Part shown: positions 1-5,396 of the stretch, one piece after another
How positions within the stretch are numbered: the first letter of the stretch is position 1
Layout: the number at the start of each line of letters is the position of its first letter
Origin: UBA2239 sp050177075
Lineage (GTDB): Bacteria; Pseudomonadota; Gammaproteobacteria; Burkholderiales; UBA9220
Direction: 5' to 3'
Assembly: GCA_050177075.1 (NCBI GenBank)
Contig: JBFXHL010000078.1
Span: 1-12,019, forward strand
Length of the DNA: 12,019 bases
Made by a program: the position numbers and the translations under genes
Notes under the pieces: model-generated
What the model was told of the DNA's origin: nothing
Databases searched by the model: none
The model's input: only the letters and a program-made list of their open reading frames with translations

Positions 1-147
1 CGGCCTGTTCCAGGCCGCCAAGCGACGCGCCAGAGGCTTCACACGCCTGAACACCATCAGGACCGTCATCTTCCTGATCGCCGGCAAGCTCGACTTCTTG
101 AAGATCAACCCTCATGCCGTTTAACCACTCGAAATTCAACAGAGCCC
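1..147 (+). mobile_element. Right end of an ISL3-like insertion sequence (partial)
   Basis: Downstream of the transposase stop the sequence runs into AGAGCCC at 141-147. Read on the minus strand this begins GGGCTCTGTTGAATTTCG, which resembles the GGCTCT-type terminal inverted repeats I recall for ISL3-family elements. The IS therefore probably ends at 146-147, leaving only about ten AT-rich bases before the mnmE ATG. ISL3 elements usually duplicate 8 bp of target, so an AAAATAAA-like duplication is possible. The left IS end is outside the window, so neither the inverted repeat nor the duplication can be confirmed here. Confidence 0.5.
2..124 (+). CDS. ISL3-like transposase, C-terminal end (partial)
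   Basis: This frame is open from the window edge and ends at TAA 122-124, giving 40 residues. The segment QAAKRRARG, followed by a hydrophobic stretch and IAGKLDF, resembles the usual C-terminus of ISL3-family DDE transposases, in which an AAKxxARGY-like motif is followed by a short 'T-M-I-Y-L-xGKL' tail. The transposase catalyses movement of its own insertion sequence; the catalytic DDE residues lie outside the window, so activity cannot be judged. The family assignment comes from memory of the C-terminal signature only and could be another DDE family. The stop is about 22 bp before the probable IS end and 32 bp before mnmE, so the IS lies directly against mnmE in the same orientation. Confidence 0.7.
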   Translation, partial: GLFQAAKRRARGFTRLNTIRTVIFLIAGKLDFLKINPHAV

Positions 148-156
148 AAAATAAAC

Positions 157-1500
157 ATGGAAGATCCCGATACCATCGCCGCAATTGCCACAGCCCCTGG
201 GCGTGGTGGCATAGGCGTTGTCCGCGTATCGGGGCGTCTTGCTCCCCAGATTGCCAAAGCGGTTCTCGGTGGCGAATTGCCACAGCCAAGACTAGCCACA
301 TTTAAAGATTTTGTTGGTACGGATGGAGATATCCTCGATCAGGGTATCGCCCTTTTCTTTCCATGCCCCAATTCGTTCACCGGCGAAGATGTGCTTGAAT
401 TACAGGGGCATGGTGGCACGGCGGTAATGCAATTGTTGCTGGAACGCTGTTTGTCCTTGGGGGCTCGCTTAGCGGAACCGGGAGAATTCAGTCGACGCGC
501 TTTTTTAAATGGGAAAATGGATCTTGCCCAGGCGGAAAGCGTTGCCGATCTTATCGATGCCGCCTCATCAGAAGCTGCAAAGTCTGCACTCCGCTCACTC
601 CGGGGGGAGTTTTCTGCGGAGATAAATAAGCTTGTGGATGGGTTGATTGATCTTAGGATGCTAGTCGAAGCCACGTTGGACTTTCCTGATGAAGAAATAG
701 ACTTTCTTGAAGCCGCACAAGCCTTTCAGCGACTAGAAAACTTACGCAACCAGCTGGCAAAAATTCAGGATTCAGCCCGTCAAGGGAGTCTGCTACGCGA
801 AGGAATGCACATTGTATTGATTGGCCAACCTAACGTCGGGAAATCCAGTTTGTTAAACCGTCTTGCTGGCGAGGATGTTGCGATTGTTACAGAGATTGCC
901 GGAACGACACGTGATGCGATACGCCAGTATGTACAGATTGACGGTATTCCCTTACACGTTATAGACACAGCGGGTTTGAGGGATACCGAAGATCACGTAG
1001 AGAAAATCGGGATCGAAAGAACCTGGGAAGCCGTGCAAAAGGCTGACGTGGCCCTTCTGCTGATAGATGTGCGTAACGGAATTATGCCGGAGGACCAAGC
1101 TATCTTGGGACGATTGCCCGAGCACATTAAGGTGCTCCATATTTACAACAAAATCGATGCCATTGAGCAGCCGCCAAGCGTAGTTAAAAAAGGCGGCGTC
1201 ACAAAAATTTATCTTTCAGCCAAAACGGGTCAAGGAATGGGCTCGCTGAAGAAAGAACTGCTGGAAATCGTCGGCTGGCATACTTCTGGCGAAGGGGTGT
1301 ACATGGCGCGAGAAAGACATCTCCGAGCACTAACCCAGGCTGGCGAACATCTGGATAACGCCGTCCATAATCAAAGCCATCTGGAGTTCTTGGCCGAAGA
1401 GCTCTCCCTGGCACAAAAGGCTTTGGGTAGCATAACTGGAGAGTTCACGTCGGACGATCTCCTGGGGGAAATATTCTCCCGTTTTTGTATCGGCAAATAA
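157..1500 (+). CDS. mnmE: tRNA uridine-5-carboxymethylaminomethyl modification GTPase MnmE (TrmE)
   Basis: MnmE is a G protein that works with MnmG to install the (carboxymethyl)aminomethyl group on the wobble uridine (U34) of certain tRNAs, using a tetrahydrofolate one-carbon unit, GTP hydrolysis and FAD. The 447-residue length is typical. Visible features are the N-terminal TIAAIATAPGRGGIGVVRVSG folate-binding domain start (6-26), the G1 P-loop GQPNVGKS (223-230), the switch residues AGTTRD (248-253), the G3 motif DTAG (270-273), the G4 motif NKID (331-334), and the invariant C-terminal CIGK (444-447). The ATG at 157 gives the canonical N-terminus. No clear Shine-Dalgarno precedes it, because a probable IS end lies about 10 bp upstream. 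A terminator follows, so it is not co-transcribed with mnmG. Its base composition looks less GC-rich than the downstream element. Confidence 0.98.
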   Translation: MEDPDTIAAIATAPGRGGIGVVRVSGRLAPQIAKAVLGGELPQPRLATFKDFVGTDGDILDQGIALFFPCPNSFTGEDVLELQGHGGTAVMQLLLERCLSLGARLAEPGEFSRRAFLNGKMDLAQAESVADLIDAASSEAAKSALRSLRGEFSAEINKLVDGLIDLRMLVEATLDFPDEEIDFLEAAQAFQRLENLRNQLAKIQDSARQGSLLREGMHIVLIGQPNVGKSSLLNRLAGEDVAIVTEIAGTTRDAIRQYVQIDGIPLHVIDTAGLRDTEDHVEKIGIERTWEAVQKADVALLLIDVRNGIMPEDQAILGRLPEHIKVLHIYNKIDAIEQPPSVVKKGGVTKIYLSAKTGQGMGSLKKELLEIVGWHTSGEGVYMARERHLRALTQAGEHLDNAVHNQSHLEFLAEELSLAQKALGSITGEFTSDDLLGEIFSRFCIGK

Positions 1501-1547
1501 CAAGCCTTCCTGACTGTTCCGCAACATACCGCATAATCCATTGAAAA

Positions 1548-1572
1548 CCCGCGTAAACGCGGGATTTTTGTT
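1548..1572 (+). terminator. Rho-independent terminator after mnmE
   Basis: A perfect 6-bp stem CCCGCG/CGCGGG (1548-1553 and 1558-1563) with a TAAA loop is followed by ATTTTTGTT and preceded by AAAA. It lies 47 bp after the mnmE stop and would end mnmE transcription before the integrated element. Confidence 0.8.
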
Positions 1573-1586
1573 CTGCAATGGGCTTG

Positions 1587-1634
1587 CATGTTCCGATTGA
1601 ATCCTCAAAAATTGTGCCCATGATTGTGCCCATG
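1587..1634 (+). repeat. Candidate attL region
   Basis: CATGTTCC at 1587-1594 recurs at 9961-9968. The segment 1606-1634 (C, five A, then two GTGCCCA boxes 12 bp apart) matches 9936-9964 at 25 of 29 positions by hand comparison. The 8-bp word is a plausible crossover core with the host on its left; the boxes would then be element-internal arm-type integrase sites. Alternatively TGTGCCCATG (1625-1634, identical at 9955-9964) is the core. Confidence 0.5.
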
Positions 1635-1823
1635 GTGGTGTTCGCCTAGAGGTCATGGGCACAAAATCTGTGCCCAATGCCCAGCATGAAGGGGCGGAGA
1701 AATCGGCTATCGATGGGCACAGGCGGCGGGTATAAACGGCTGAATTCCGCGCCAAACATGGCCTTCAGGCTGTGTGCCCAAGGGTTTAGAGTGTGCCCAT
1801 GAAGCCGCATGATCATGGGCACA
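1613..1823. repeat. Cluster of eight GTGCCCA-type boxes upstream of integrase
   Basis: Forward copies of TGTGCCCA(TG) lie at 1613-1622, 1625-1634, 1669-1676, 1773-1780 and 1792-1801. Reverse copies (CATGGGCACA or ATGGGCACA) lie at 1654-1663, 1713-1721 and 1814-1823. Two more copies occur only at the opposite end of the element (9944-9950 and 9955-9964). Placement next to the integrase and at both ends fits arm-type binding sites of a P4-like integrase, or sites for AlpA acting as directionality factor. A TATAAA at 1731-1736 inside the cluster could be a -10 element for int, which would make the boxes an operator as well; no good -35 is visible. Confidence 0.75.
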
Positions 1824-1845
1824 CGCAACGGTGGAGGGTGGAATC

Positions 1846-3189
1846 ATGGCGCTGACGGATACGAAGCTGCGGAATCTCAAGCCCGGCGAGAAGGCATATC
1901 AGGAAGCCGACGAGGGCGGGCTGTTCGTGGAAGTGATGCCCGGCGGGGCGAAGGTCTGGCGGCTGCGCTACCGGCTGGCCGGGAAGCAGGAAAAGGTCAC
2001 GCTGGGCGACTACCCCACCTATTCCCTGGGCGACTACCCCACCTATTCCCTGGGCGAAGCCCGCACCTGGCGGGACGACTGCAAGGCGCTGGCCGGGCGC
2101 GGCCTATCCCCCATGGCCTTGAAGCGCGGCGATCCTGTCCCGGACGATGCCGCCCCCACCGTCAAGGAAATGGCGCAAGCCTTCGTCCGCAACTGGTGCA
2201 TGAAGGCCGTGGAGCGGGCGAAGGCGAAGGAGGCCGAAGCCAAGGCCGCCGACACCGTGGAAGCCTTTGCCCGGCGCTGGTATGCCGAAATCGCGGAGCC
2301 AGCGAACAGCAATCCCCGCAACATCAAGCGCATTCTCGACAAGGACGTAATCCCAGCGATTGGCAGCAAGCAAGTTGCCGACGTGACCGTGACCGACATT
2401 CTGGCGATTACCGACAAGATCAAGAATCGCGGGGCCGATCAAATGGCGCTGCAAACTCGGAACGTGCTGAAACGGCTGTTTGCCTACGCCATCGCCCGGC
2501 AGAAAACCCAGTTCAACCCTGCCGCCGCCATCGAGGCGAAGTTCATCGCCCAAGCCAAGAGCCGCGACGTGGCCCTGACCCCGGAGGAAATCGGGCGGCT
2601 GTTGCGGGCCATCTACCAATCCAGCATGAAGCGGGCGCACAAGCTGGCAATCCATCTGCTGATTCTCTGCATGGTGCGGAAGGGCGAGCTTATCGGCGCG
2701 AAGTGGGAGGAAATCGACCTTGACCGGGCCGAGTGGTCTATCCCCGGCGAGCGCATGAAGAAGGACAAGCCGCACCTTGTTCCATTGTCCCGGCAGGCGG
2801 TGGCGATGTTCGAGGAATTGAAGGGGCTGGCGAGCGGTTCCGACTGGGTGTTCCCCAGTCGTGGCGACCTGCATCAACCGATTGCGAAAAGCACCCTTAA
2901 CGTGGCCGTGCGGACGCTGGAAATCGACGTGCGGGACTTCGTGATTCACGATTTCCGGCGGACGGCTAGCACTCACTTACATGGGGCGGGGTTCAATTCG
3001 GACTGGATCGAGAAATGCCTAGCCCATGAAACCAAGGGCATCCGGGGCGTCTATAACCGGGCGCAGTATGCCGACCAACGGCGGGAAATGCTGCAATGGT
3101 GGGCTGACTTCGTTGATAGCCAAATTCAGGACGGGCGCGGCAAGGTAATCATCGGGCCTTTCGGGAAGGCTTATCAATCGGCGGCATGA
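1846..3189 (+). CDS. int: P4-type site-specific tyrosine integrase
   Basis: This enzyme catalyses integration and, with a directionality factor, excision of the element. The order is an N-terminal DUF4102 arm-binding domain (residues 4-95), a SAM-like core-binding domain (about 135-235) and the catalytic domain (about 243-425). Catalytic residues visible are R278 (CMVRKGEL), K306 or K308, H368 and R371 (HDFRR), H394 (LAH) and the nucleophile Y403 (GVYNRAQY), followed by the family hallmark MLQWWADF. I chose ATG 1846 because GGAGG (1833-1837) lies 8 nt upstream; GTG 1831 would add five residues. The protein is 447 residues. An exact 24-bp tandem duplication repeats LGDYPTYS at 53-60 and 61-68, where the family normally has one copy, so activity is uncertain. 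The stop overlaps the next start (ATGA). Confidence 0.96.
   Translation: MALTDTKLRNLKPGEKAYQEADEGGLFVEVMPGGAKVWRLRYRLAGKQEKVTLGDYPTYSLGDYPTYSLGEARTWRDDCKALAGRGLSPMALKRGDPVPDDAAPTVKEMAQAFVRNWCMKAVERAKAKEAEAKAADTVEAFARRWYAEIAEPANSNPRNIKRILDKDVIPAIGSKQVADVTVTDILAITDKIKNRGADQMALQTRNVLKRLFAYAIARQKTQFNPAAAIEAKFIAQAKSRDVALTPEEIGRLLRAIYQSSMKRAHKLAIHLLILCMVRKGELIGAKWEEIDLDRAEWSIPGERMKKDKPHLVPLSRQAVAMFEELKGLASGSDWVFPSRGDLHQPIAKSTLNVAVRTLEIDVRDFVIHDFRRTASTHLHGAGFNSDWIEKCLAHETKGIRGVYNRAQYADQRREMLQWWADFVDSQIQDGRGKVIIGPFGKAYQSAA
2002..2049 (+). repeat. Exact 24-bp tandem duplication inside int
   Basis: Units 2002-2025 and 2026-2049 are identical and in frame, each encoding LGDYPTYS. The family pattern here is one 'LGDYPxxSLxEAR', so the second unit is an insertion in the arm-binding domain. 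The lack of divergence implies either recent origin or selection or conversion; an assembly artefact is possible. Confidence 0.95.
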
Positions 3190-3527
3190 CCATGGGGGCG
3201 CAGTGGATGGAATACGACCGTGGCCGCCTGCGCGTCTGGCCCGATTGGGGAAGCAGCGGCATCTGGTATCCGCAAGCGGGCAGCGAGCCGGGGCAAGGGC
3301 CGGTAAGCATGGCGAGCCACGAAGCCCTGGGCCTGCCCGACTGGCTGGCGGAACGCTTCGCCCGGTGGATCGAATGGTATGACGACTATCTCCCGGAGCG
3401 GCCGGACGCATTCCCCTGGGAGAGTTTCAAGGACGAGGGACGGATGCTGGCTTTCGAGTTGGCCCGCTTCGTCGGGGATGAATACCAAGTTGAATACGAC
3501 GGCCGCATGGTCATCGTCTTTCCGTAG
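3186..3527 (+). CDS. Hypothetical Trp-rich acidic protein
   Basis: The protein has 113 residues with no recognised domain. It has eight tryptophans (7, 18, 21, 27, 53, 61, 64, 78), several in an aromatic/acidic helix-like stretch LPDWLAERFARWIEWYDDYL (50-69). The C-terminal part, EGRMLAFELARFVGDEYQVEYDG, looks like a helix followed by a strand. No signal peptide or membrane segment is seen, so it is probably cytosolic. The ATG overlaps the integrase stop by 4 bp (ATGA), suggesting translational coupling; ATG 3192 is an alternative start and neither has a strong Shine-Dalgarno. Its place between int and alpA is where related islands often carry variable cargo. I do not assign a function. Confidence 0.7.
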   Translation: MTMGAQWMEYDRGRLRVWPDWGSSGIWYPQAGSEPGQGPVSMASHEALGLPDWLAERFARWIEWYDDYLPERPDAFPWESFKDEGRMLAFELARFVGDEYQVEYDGRMVIVFP

Positions 3528-3557
3528 CGTGACAAACTTGAAAGGGGAAAAACCACA

Positions 3558-3758
3558 ATGAACACAATCAGCCTGACCCAAGACCAATGGCAGACCATCA
3601 GCCGCGCCGTAGATGGGGCCTTGGAGGATTACTACAACGAGATTCGCAAGTACGCCAATGATGAAAGCGGCGCTTACTGCGAAATGATGGATGAATTCGA
3701 GAAGTTGGCCGGTGTACAGGCGCTTCTCAACCACGCATTGCAGCAGCAAGCGGCATGA
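3558..3758 (+). CDS. Hypothetical small acidic protein
   Basis: The protein has 66 residues, is rich in Asp/Glu and is predicted by eye to be helical (for example AVDGALEDYYNEIRKYAND and EMMDEFEKLAGVQALLNHALQQQ). AAAGGGG at 3541-3547 lies 10 nt before the ATG, supporting the start. There is no membrane segment and no recognised family. It follows the Trp-rich gene by 30 bp in the same orientation and probably belongs to the same transcript. Being small and acidic, it could be an inhibitor or DNA mimic, but nothing in the sequence specifically shows that. Confidence 0.65.
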   Translation: MNTISLTQDQWQTISRAVDGALEDYYNEIRKYANDESGAYCEMMDEFEKLAGVQALLNHALQQQAA

Positions 3759-3800
3759 ACTGGGCCGCCTTCGGGCGGCTATTCGACAGGAGGGGGCACC

Positions 3801-4259
3801 ATGAAGGTTATCCATTTGCTACTGCTGGCCGGGGCAATCGTTGCGGGTGCTGCATTCGCGGAGCCTTACGGGGATCGGGTAGCCCGATGCCTGGCCGAAC
3901 AGAAGGTCATGCCGGATGCCCCCGACTTCAACCAGCAGGCGGAACGGTGCGAGCGGATTCTGAAAATGGACGACGCCAAGGCCACGTGGCAAGTGTGCAT
4001 GTGGCGGGCTGTTGCCGCGATGGACGACCGGGTTTCGCCGGCATCCGACATTGCCACGGCAACCGCCGACCAGTGCGGGCAGGAGTACGAGGCGATGCTC
4101 GATGCTTCGACCCTCTCACCGGAAACCCGCTACCGCTTGTATTCGGAACGCATGAAGGCAACGAAGGAGCTGGCGGTCAAGCTGGTATTGATGCAGCGGG
4201 CCGAAGCAAACCGGCGGCAGCAGGCAGCGTCGGCACCAAGTAAGGAGGCGCGGCAATGA
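3801..4259 (+). CDS. Hypothetical secreted (periplasmic) four-cysteine protein
   Basis: The protein has 152 residues. MKVIHLLLLAGAIVAGAAFA followed by EPYG is a clear Sec signal peptide with a signal peptidase I site after residue 20 (AFA/E). There is no lipobox cysteine, so a soluble periplasmic protein is expected. The mature part is helical and charged with cysteines at 30, 50, 66 and 92, enough for two disulfides. AGGAGG (3788-3793) lies 7 nt before the ATG, which decides this frame over the overlapping 3755-4243 frame. The stop overlaps the next start (ATGA). No family recognised. An exported protein in a small replicative element suggests a cargo role at the envelope, for example exclusion or immunity, but that is inference. 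Confidence 0.8.
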   Translation: MKVIHLLLLAGAIVAGAAFAEPYGDRVARCLAEQKVMPDAPDFNQQAERCERILKMDDAKATWQVCMWRAVAAMDDRVSPASDIATATADQCGQEYEAMLDASTLSPETRYRLYSERMKATKELAVKLVLMQRAEANRRQQAASAPSKEARQ

Positions 4260-4786
4260 GCATTGATCTTTTTCAGCATGTTGCATTGATGGCGCACCGA
4301 GCGGAAACGCAGTGGCCACCCACCTATCCACGCCGAGGGACGCTGCTGACCCCAAGTAACGACCCGAGCATCCCACGCGAATCCTGGGGCGCCGATGAAT
4401 GGAAGGCGTACGCCCTGTTCCTTGAGGAAGCGGGCGGCATGATGGCAAGACGCTTGCAACGTACCCAGGAGGAACTGCGCCACGCACGAAAGAAACTGAC
4501 CCGACGTAGAAAGCCCGTTCTTTTTCCAAACTGGATCAACGATCCCCCGCCACCAAAAAAGCGTGGGCGAAAGCCGGCCGACCATACGCGCCGCCTAGCG
4601 GAATCTGCTTTAGCGATTCGGAGCGAGGCCGCAAAAAAAGGGCTGAAACTCACAGACAGGAAGGCGCTTGAAGAAGCCTTTGCCGCCGTCGGACAACGCA
4701 AGACGCGGGCGAACGGAAATGCCGCAAGGCACATTCTGAACACGATGAGCAAATTGCGCGGGCGTCATGCCAATTCGACAAACTGA
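4256..4786 (+). CDS. Hypothetical basic protein with AT-hook-like motif
   Basis: The protein has 176 residues. Its N-terminal half contains GADEWKAYALFLEEAGGMMARRLQRTQEELRHARKKL (45-81), probably a long charged helix or coiled coil. A Pro-rich linker (97-100) precedes KKRGRKP (101-107), which matches the RGRxP core of AT-hook minor-groove binders. The C-terminal part is basic and helical (RKALEEAFAAVGQRKTRANGNAARHILNTMSKLRGR). AAGGAGG (4242-4248) lies 7 nt before the ATG, which overlaps the previous stop. It is probably a DNA-associated protein; it could also be an accessory regulator or packaging factor. It appears less GC-rich than the primase gene, so it may have a different origin. Confidence 0.75.
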   Translation: MSIDLFQHVALMAHRAETQWPPTYPRRGTLLTPSNDPSIPRESWGADEWKAYALFLEEAGGMMARRLQRTQEELRHARKKLTRRRKPVLFPNWINDPPPPKKRGRKPADHTRRLAESALAIRSEAAKKGLKLTDRKALEEAFAAVGQRKTRANGNAARHILNTMSKLRGRHANSTN

Positions 4787-4870
4787 GGTTCTTGAAATGC
4801 CCTGATTTGAGCGGTTACACAGTGCGAAGCCATGCCGGTATGTCCCGGCGAATGCTAAGGAGCTACGACC

Positions 4871-5107
4871 ATGGCCGCACAACCCCAAAATGCGCTGACG
4901 ATTCTTCGGCGCAAGCAGGTTGAAGCCCGCACCGGGCTTTCCCGTTCCACCATCTATGCGAAGCTGCGGCGCAATCCCAAGCGCCCCAGCGACTACGACC
5001 CCACCTTCCCCAAGCCGGTAGCTATTGGAGCAAAAGCCGTGGGGTGGATTGAAGCCGAAATCGAAGCATGGCTGGCCGCCCAAATCCAGAAGAGCCGCAA
5101 GGCATGA
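4871..5107 (+). CDS. alpA: AlpA-family transcriptional regulator / putative excisionase
   Basis: The 78-residue protein has the AlpA/MerR-like winged-helix pattern: the helix-turn-helix LRRKQVEARTGLSRSTIYAKL (12-32), a loop, FPKPVAIGAKAVGW (46-59) for the wing, and EIEAWLAAQI (63-72). Family members bind DNA, activate integrase or excision genes (E. coli AlpA with CP4-57) or act as recombination directionality factors. AAGGAG (4857-4862) lies 8 nt upstream of the ATG. An 84-bp gap separates it from the cargo gene upstream, so it probably starts the replication operon, with the zinc protein and the primase close behind. The GTGCCCA boxes near int are candidate targets. Confidence 0.92.
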   Translation: MAAQPQNALTILRRKQVEARTGLSRSTIYAKLRRNPKRPSDYDPTFPKPVAIGAKAVGWIEAEIEAWLAAQIQKSRKA

Positions 5108-5117
5108 AGGGGCGGAA

Positions 5118-5396
5118 ATGAACAAGAAAAACGCCCGGCTGACCGAAGCCAAACCGAGCGCACAACGACACGCGCATCTTATCACCCCCACCGTTACCGC
5201 AACGCCTCGCCGTGGGCGCGACGGATGGGTTCTCAAATTGACCTGCCCCCATTGCGGTGAAACTCACACACACGGTGGCGGTGATGGCCCGGTGGCGCGA
5301 GGTGGTCACCGGGTAGCCCATTGCCGACGGCTGCATGACGTGGTGGGCTACTTCATTGACCCGGACGCCGATAAATCAGCAAGGGGGGCAATATGA
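5118..5396 (+). CDS. Small putative zinc-binding protein
   Basis: The protein has 92 residues. LTCPHCGETHTHGGGDG (41-57) followed by GGHRVAHC (62-69) gives C43, C46, H50, H52, H64, H68 and C69, a plausible single zinc site. The N-terminal 30 residues are basic and probably flexible. I chose ATG 5118 because AAGGGGCGG lies just upstream; the frame extends to an ATG at 5025, but that would overlap AlpA and adds sequence not resembling a domain. The stop overlaps the primase start (ATGA 5393-5396), so translation is probably coupled and the protein may help replication. Similar CPxCG...GHRVAHC proteins next to primase genes are familiar to me, but without a known function. Confidence 0.8.
   Translation: MNKKNARLTEAKPSAQRHAHLITPTVTATPRRGRDGWVLKLTCPHCGETHTHGGGDGPVARGGHRVAHCRRLHDVVGYFIDPDADKSARGAI

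Noticed and set aside
1809..2723. 304-residue plus-strand frame overlapping int
   Set aside because: It is an out-of-frame reading of int; the Arg/Gly-rich repeats come from GC-rich codons and it has no ribosome site.
2104..2976. 290-residue minus-strand open frame
   Set aside because: It lies antisense to the integrase catalytic region, which is clearly coding on the plus strand.
3558..3758. Toxin-antitoxin pair formed by the 113- and 66-residue genes
   Set aside because: Size and order would fit, but neither protein shows a recognisable toxin fold motif or antitoxin DNA-binding domain.
3755..4243. 162-residue frame overlapping the secreted protein
   Set aside because: The alternative frame at 3801 has an AGGAGG at proper spacing and a textbook signal peptide.
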